Shown here: piece by piece, positions 57,596 to 64,000 of the stretch
Numbering within the stretch: position 1 is the stretch's first letter
How the letters are laid out: every line of letters starts with the position of its first letter
Source of the DNA: Selaginella moellendorffii
Taxonomy: Eukaryota > Streptophyta > Lycopodiopsida > Selaginellales > Selaginellaceae
NCBI RefSeq assembly: GCF_000143415.4
Contig: NW_003314298.1
Location: 1,311,025 to 1,375,024, forward strand
Direction: 5' to 3'
Length of the DNA: 64,000 bases
The notes under the pieces: generated by a model
What the model was told of the DNA's origin: nothing
Databases searched by the model: none
The model's input: only the letters and a program-made list of their open reading frames with translations
Position numbers and translations under genes: made by a program

Positions 57596-58107
57596 TTACC
57601 CATGTATTTGATCTCTCTCCCTTTAACCCAATTGAAAAAGGAATAATTATTTTTTTAATAAAAAAGTCTTTAATAGATATCTTATCTCTATTTTTCCTCT
57701 AAGGTTTTAACAATCCATAGTGATAGTATATGTAAATATCATGCCATAATTATATCAACTTTGTGAGTTTGTGAAAATATTTTGATATTTTAAATATTCT
57801 TTATGGAGATCTAAGACTTTGTTAAGATATTAACATATCATACCACATAGTACCTCTATATCATTCCACTCACAAAAATTCTTCATCCCTCTTATTTTTC
57901 AAAATTGCTCTTGTTTTTTGTCATACCCACTACAAACTCAGTATAAGTTGTATTTTGAAATATTACTCATGACTTAGATCCTTAGTCTTGATCACCTCCT
58001 GGAAATATAGGAAAATACAAAATCTATTATCTATACAAGGAATTATAAAAAAAAATAGTTGATATGGATTGCATTATATGTAATTTCCATTTATAATAAT
58101 TGAAAAC

Positions 58108-60945
58108 ATGCTATGAGGTCCAAATGTACAACTGCAATGCCATATACTAATATTAGTATAGTGGGATTTTGGTAGCTGTCGGATTAATTTCAATTCGACC
58201 CACTTGCTCTTGTATATAAATTAGGGTTTTTGAGCTAATTGATATGCATATTTTTTGTATTCCCTTTTTATATTCCTTGCACTCACATTGTTGGAGGTGA
58301 GAGGCACCTTTGATTGTCCCTGAGGAGTGCTTAGATTTAAGATATTAGTTTATATCTAGTTTTTGCATTGTCTAAATCTAATTTTTTCCATTTCCTTTCT
58401 TTAGTTTTTTCCTTTTGAGATTTTGGTTTAGATCGAGCTTTTTCATTGTCTAAATCTCCTTTTCCTTTTAGTTTTTTTTTCATTTCATTTCTTTTACTTT
58501 TTCCTTTTCATTCATCTTTATGGTAGAGCAGCAATCTCCTCTTCCTTTCACTCTAGAGTAGTAGTTGTTACAATTGTTCGATGCTATGTGATTGTAATTG
58601 AACAACTAAACTTAGTTAATGGTAGCATTCATGGCATATGGTACAACTCTTCCTACTCTTGGTGCCAATCCATGTGTTTGGCCGGAGTTATTTTGTGGGA
58701 ATCTTAGGGATGATGTATATCATTGGTTCGATCACTTTATGGTGATTGCCACATATCATTCTTGGGATGATGCTCAATGTTTACATAAGTTTTTTATGTG
58801 TCTCCAAATGATGGCACTACAGTGGTATAATGGTTTGAGTGCAGCCACTCATGAGGATTGGAGTATTCTCTTGAACGTCTTCAAACCCATTTGAACATAT
58901 TGATAATTATGATGATGCCTTCTAACAATTGCATCGTCTTCGTTAAGGACCATCTAAATCGTGATGCAATTTGGTGTTAGTTTTCAAACCCTCTTGCTTC
59001 ATCTAGAGTCAAATATGTCTAAGCGGATCAAACTGAGAATGTCATGGCCAACACTTTGTCAATATCTTGTAGGATTTGTACAAGCACTTGCTCCAACCAC
59101 CCTTAACAATGTCCTTCACTTAGCATCTCCACTTTCTATGAAAGATGGTTTTGTTCCAATAGAGGTTGATGCTGTTGCTACTCGCATTCAAGGATAAGGG
59201 TGAGGACGTGGTCGTGGCCGTAATATTCACTACTAGGCATATGATGAAGTTGGTCACACTTATCAGCGTTGTAGGCATTTTCCGGATTGTCAACCTCTAT
59301 TTCCTGGGTGGAGACTTTGGTGTCAACAATGTCTTATTGGTGCTGTTATAGTGGAAGGTCTAGCCACTAAGATATGGGAAATGAGGAGTCGTGTGAGTAA
59401 TGGAGAGACTTTACACAAATAAGTCAGTAACCCTTCCATCTTTCTTTCGCGAGTATCATTAAGAAGTTCACTCGACACAAGTTCATGTAGTGTTTACTTT
59501 CCAAGCTTGTTTTTGTAACAAGAGGTCTTCTATTATTCTCTCTGTGTTAGTTGATACAGGTTTGAGTTTATCTTCTATTGCTCAATCTATTGCTACGCTT
59601 AATTTGTTACCACATGTTGCCATCTACATTTATGTCGTGCGGTAGAGCCAATTTTCATTCTTTATGACAATAATAGTACACATGCATGTGCACGGGATGA
59701 AATGAACCTAGTTGTGCATGTAGGCAATCTCAAGCTTGGGTTGCAGTCATTGTAGGTGGTGCTAAGTCAAGCTGAAGCGGTTGAAGTGTGTGTTTGGATC
59801 CAAGGACACGACTTATCTTGGGTACCATATTTCTTGTGAGGGTTTGCAAGTTGATTCTGACAAACTTGTGGCTGTTTTAAAGTTCCATACTCCAAAGTGT
59901 ATGAATAATATGCAACACTTCTTGGGCAAGGTGCAATATCTCAGTCGTTTTGTAGATTATCTTTCTGATTGCATTACATTGTTGTGAACATTGCTAAAGT
60001 CATCAACATCATTTTTCATTTGGCCTCCAGATTGTAAACGGGCGTTCATGGATGTCAAAGAGCTATTGATAACTCCTCTAGTTTTGGCATATCTTGACTA
60101 CACTCAACCTTTCATTTTGCATGTGGAGGTGTGTTGATGCAAGAGAGCCCGGGTATGCCTGGTCAGCACCATCCCATTGTGTATATAAGCCATACATTAC
60201 AACTAGCAGAGGTGAACTACTCCATGATAGAGAAGAAGTGTTTAGTAGCAGTTTGGTGTTTCGAGAAACTTCATGCATATCTATATGGTTCTCGGACGTT
60301 ACTAAAAGGTGATTATGTTGCTGTTACTTCATTATTGAAATAAAAGAACTTAGTTGGTTGTACTTCTTGGTGGGCTTTGAAGCTTCAGATATATAATTTT
60401 GATTTTGTTCATTGCCCATGGAGTTTTATGGATGATGCTAATGTCTTTTCTCAAGCTCCTCTTCCTTCTTCATTCTCTTCTCATGTTTTTACGAGCCTGT
60501 TGTTCCAGCATCTAGATTTTCTAGACAAGAATTCTATGTTGTCAGCAGTTGTTGTACTTGACGTTTAATGTCCACAAAGTGCAGAGCAAGATCTACATTC
60601 TCTTAGCAAGGTTCCCAAGGCTAAAAAAATTGAGCCATGGATTTGAAGGCTTTAAGATGGGTTTAAGAATCCTACATCACTTGCTAATGACATGCCATTC
60701 CGGCATTTACATTCTCAATATCGCCTTAAAGACAGCCTTTTTTATTTTGTGGAGATGGATCCTGATGATCATTTACAGCTGGTAGTGCCTTCAATCTTTA
60801 TTCCACAATTTCTTCATGATTATCATGATTCTCCTGTTCTAAGTGGGTATATGGGACATCATTATATGACTGAAAAGTTGCACAGGTGTTTCTATTGGCC
60901 AGAGATGTGACATAATATTATACAGAGCAGATTTTTTCAGATAAT
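58108..60945 (+). mobile_element. decayed Ty3/gypsy element (distal copy)
   Basis: More complete than the proximal copy. The gag capsid-like segment is open at 58,619-58,894 (LRDDVYHWFDHFMV, WDDAQCLHKFFMCL, MALQWYNGL). Then come a zinc-knuckle remnant (GHTYQRC, about 59,250), a protease site with VDTG (about 59,550), the RT C-terminal segment (TYLGYHISCEGLQVDSDKL, about 59,790-59,985), the RNase H start and the integrase zinc-binding region (HLHSQYRL, SGYMGHHYMTEKLHRCFYW, 60,692-60,910). The catalytic part of RT and the integrase core are missing, so it is not autonomous. Confidence 0.78.
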
Positions 60946-61435
60946 TGTAGCGCATGTGGTTTTTACCCTTTATCCTATGGTGATTTACCATAGGATACCA
61001 ACCTAAACCCTCTTTATGCCATGTGACAGATGCCACGTGTCCAAAGGAACGTGGTGTGGAACCCGAGGTTCAGGGCCTTGGGCCACTGAACAAAGGAACG
61101 ATGCCAAACTCCCAACCATGGAGCCAAGGAGTGACGGAACCAAACCACGGAGCAACTCCCGAGCATACAGCTTAAGGAGCAAAGGGACAGGAGCCCGGAG
61201 CGACTTGGAACAGTCCTGGAGCAACGAGCATCCTAATGCCAGGACTAACACGCAAAACGGAGCAAAACGGAGTTTGGCGCTATTTTGGCATACCGGTGGC
61301 CTAACGTGAGGACATGGGTACTCCACCAGCTAGCATGGAATGGAACTTGGGTTTAGACCCAAGCCGGACGTAGAACAAGGACAGGCACGCAAGTGGGAGC
61401 TAGACTATGCCTCAGGTTGGTCGGCCATGCCCGAC

Positions 61436-63876
61436 CATAGTTGCAGCTAGACATGCAAACGTTCAAACGCGTCCACGTTTAAATGCTGTTTAAAACGTTT
61501 TTTTCAGGACAATCAAACGTTTACATGTTAAAGCCTAAAATGATTAAGACAACACTAATATTTACTAAATACATTTTAATCTGATATTAAGTTTATAAAA
61601 CCCAACCGATAAAACAAATGAAAGAAGAAGCCGTTTTAGTCGTCTTCCAATTCTGAATCATCTTCCATTCCTTCATCGATGCTAAACTCGTCAGTAGCCT
61701 GATTTGGTTCCTCAAAAGCTTCTTGCAAATCCAAAATCCTCTTCCAATGAGGCTCCAACTCCAGCTTGTCTATATCAATCTCCAGCATCCTCAAACCTTC
61801 ACTCTCCAGCTTCTGAACAACCCACAAGTTTGTATGAATGTAAACCAGCTTCTCAGCACTTTTGGGAAGCAAGCGGGACCTGCGCTTTGTTTGTATCAAG
61901 CTCCATGAGCTCCAATTCCTCTCGCATGGAGAAGTGCAAACAACTTGGCTTAAAATCCGGAGAGCCATGCGACGTAGATCAGGCATCTCTAAACCAAAAG
62001 AACTCCACCAGGTTACTGGAAACTTTCTGGTCTCCCAATCCTTGGCAACAGGTAACCTCATTTGCCGTCCAAGCTGTTGCCGAAACCTCTCAAACTATGC
62101 CTGCAATCTCAGCTGCAAGTCCAGATCACCTCTGCCATAAACATGCATGTACTCCAACCAGTTCCCACGTGCCTCATTGTCCAGCTTGTCGTTCTCTGGG
62201 TTATACCCCAGAAACAGAGGATGAAGAGCAAAAGCAGCTCCATGAATGACATTGTGCATTTGATACCACCTTGCCTCCTTCAGACCGTGTGATTCAAGTA
62301 GGAAATCCTTGATTTGTCCCACTTCCTCATGTGCATAAATTCCGTTTCGAGCTCCCTTGTCCATCTTCTCAATCAGCCAATCAACAGTTTCAAAGATGAG
62401 GCCTAAAGTCGCCCCCTCCCGATCAGCGAGTTGAAGAACTCGAAGTAAAGGTTCGAGCAAAATTAACAAATTCTCACACCGCTCCCAGAACGAGTCATTG
62501 AGAACACGAGATCGCAGCTCCAGGCCCTCCAGCTTCTTAGACCAGTCAAGTCGCTCCCATTCTTGGCTCACCACCATTCTTTAAAGCCCGGAGAGATTCG
62601 TGGTCTCCAGAAGCTGAGACATCACGAGAAAAATATAAGCAAACCTCGTGGTCACAGGCTTTATCAGGTCCTGTTTGTAGAAAGTTCTATAAAGAGCTAG
62701 AACCCGTGGCTTTGAGGTGATGAAGGTAACTATCTTCGCACAGCCATCGACGAAAGGCTGCACCCAAGACAGAGCTCCAATATCTTCGAACAGCAAGTCC
62801 ATAACATGGCAAACGCAGCGAACGTGTACAATCTATGGAAACTCCTGCTGCAAAAGCTCCCCCATGACCACGCAGTTGCTTGCATTGTCTGTCACCACCT
62901 GCACAACGTTTTCTGCACCAACCTCGGCAATCACTTGTTTCAGCTGCTCAAACAACCATGCTCCGGTTTTCTTCGCATTCTTGCTGTCCACAGCCTTCAG
63001 GAAAATTGAGCCTCTCACAGAACTGACCATGAAGTTGAGAAGAGACCTCTTCTTGATATCAGACCAGCCATCCGTGACAATGGTACAACCATATGTCCTC
63101 CAACTTAGCCGCACATCTTCAAGCCGCTTCTGAACGTTGTTGTATATTCGTTGTAGCTCAGTTGTCCGCAACTTCTCATATCCCATGAGGTTGTCAATCG
63201 CTGGATGCCCCACTTTTGCGGCAACTTTCAGCATTCTCTTCAAGTTGTCTCTTCGGATTGTGTTGAAGGAGATGTTCTTGGCAAAGAAGAACTCTGCAAC
63301 AGCATCATCCAGTGCCTCAGCCGAAGCAGTATAAAAAAATGTCACCAAATTTCCATCCGAGGATCTACGTTTCGCTGCTCTGCTTGTCCCAGCACTGGAC
63401 CAATTCTCCGTGCTTGCCACCATAGATTCTGCTGGCCCCCCTGAACCCTGTGCGGCTTGCTGCAGTAGATGCCCATCATCAGCATCTGCTGGGTCTGCTA
63501 GCTCGAAATCGGAAAAACTGTTGCGAGCTTTTTTAAGAACTTCATAAGGGATCTCCCTCATTGCCTTGCACGTTTTCACACCTCTTGCCCGAACTCCAGC
63601 GAGATGTGCTCGCACTCGCTCCGCTCCCCTAGTGTGAATCTCATGACAATACTTACATGTCCAGTGCCACTCAGCTCGTATCACATGCTTCCAGCTCCAG
63701 CATTCGCAGCGTCCTCCAATTCCTGACATGACCCTGAAGTAACCCTAAAGAAACCCTAAAGAAACTCTTGTCTCTTTTTGCAAATAGTGCAAATGCGTTG
63801 GGAGTTTAAAACGGCGTTTTTTAACGCGTTTAAAACGTTACGTTTTTTTAGTTTCATACGTTTTCCGGCAACTATG
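61436..63876 (-). mobile_element. hAT transposon (DUF659 type), distal copy
   Basis: 2,441 bp, ends CATAGTTGC...GCAACTATG, flanked by the perfect 8-bp duplication TGCCCGAC (61,428-61,435 and 63,877-63,884). Confidence 0.92.
61636..63729 (-). pseudogene. hAT transposase, distal copy
   Basis: The BED finger region is in frame with the core (start 63,729, MSGIGGRCECWSW), so the 1-nt deletion of the proximal copy is absent. Three stops break it: CAG to TAG after LLQQEFP (near 62,833), CGA to TAA before MVVSQEW (near 62,580), and the TAG at 62,097-62,095 shared with the proximal copy. The acidic C-terminus is complete (ELEPHWKRILDLQEAFEEPN). Core motifs VTDGWSDIKKRS and VVTDNASNC are intact. Confidence 0.88.
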
Positions 63877-64000
63877 TGCCCGACCTACCCACTATCCCTA
63901 CTATACATTTGGAACCCCCCACAGCCCCCCCCCCCCCCCCCCTTGAAGAAACACATCTTTGGGCTTTCACCCCAAAATTCCCTTAATAACTAAAATTACT

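Larger units (their letters stand above)
53030..58107 (+). repeat. repeat unit 6
   Basis: Follows unit 5 directly, starting TCATACCACATAG. Very close to unit 2. TATA at 54,019, 5' exon at 54,145, fusion pseudogene, hairpin, TRIM and partial next head (57,838-58,107). Confidence 0.85.
53030..63985 (+). repeat. large segmental duplication of 28,002-38,367
   Basis: Unit, TRIM, gypsy remnant, LTR-X and hAT occur in the same order with few base changes in both blocks. The offset grows from 25,028 to about 25,600 because of deletions in the proximal copy (about 515 bp of gag, about 94 bp of hAT). Confidence 0.9.
60946..63985 (-). mobile_element. LTR-X (minus orientation) with hAT insertion, distal copy
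   Basis: Starts TGTAGCGCATGTGG. Homology with the proximal copy ends near 63,985, short of the full LTR, so the duplication or the LTR is broken there. A homopolymer C run (about 63,926-63,942) lies just before. Confidence 0.75.

Overview
The window is nuclear DNA of a land plant. The genes are plant families: an MCTP membrane-tethering protein, a plastid acyl-ACP desaturase with a transit peptide, and an XPB helicase. Exons are GC-rich and most introns I can place are 43 to 92 nt. Very compact introns plus Ty3-type retrotransposons and 5S-containing Cassandra-like LTRs point to a vascular plant; a lycophyte such as Selaginella is my best guess (inference, not proof).

Left end (1-7.2 kb): the 3' part of an MCTP gene; a five-segment... 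in fact four-exon gene for a protein with a degenerate trypsin-like fold; then two decayed pseudogenes on the minus strand, a scrambled inverted MCTP copy and an XPB/ERCC3 helicase copy.

The dominant feature is a family of six related repeat units (about 7.2-12.7, 28.0-33.1, 42.3-46.1, 46.1-48.1, 48.1-53.0 and 53.0-58.1 kb). A complete unit has a TATA promoter, a short unrecognised 5' exon, one or two FCP1/NIF-type HAD phosphatase genes, a plastid acyl-ACP desaturase gene and an AT-rich tail. Units 3 to 6 are in tandem. No desaturase copy in the window is intact: each carries frameshifts, stops, deletions or a transposon. Three units share a fusion that joins the start of the phosphatase to the middle of the desaturase. 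Only one phosphatase copy (8807-9352) is open throughout, and it has changed catalytic residues.

The spaces between units are nested transposable elements. They include a large LTR family (LTR about 1.13 kb, called LTR-X here), decayed Ty3/gypsy elements, small TRIM elements with an initiator-Met primer site, three 5S-rRNA-bearing Cassandra-like solo LTRs with perfect 5-bp target duplications, a 568-bp MULE-like MITE with a 9-bp target duplication inside the desaturase, and a hAT element with an 8-bp target duplication inside LTR-X. A block of about 10-11 kb (28.0-38.4 kb) recurs at 53.0-64.0 kb and carries unit, gypsy remnant, LTR-X and hAT together.

One isolated gene stands out at 24,997-25,818: an AT-rich, single-exon secreted protein with a bulb-type mannose-binding lectin domain, alone in repeat DNA. 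There is one assembly gap of 100 N at 14,959-15,058.
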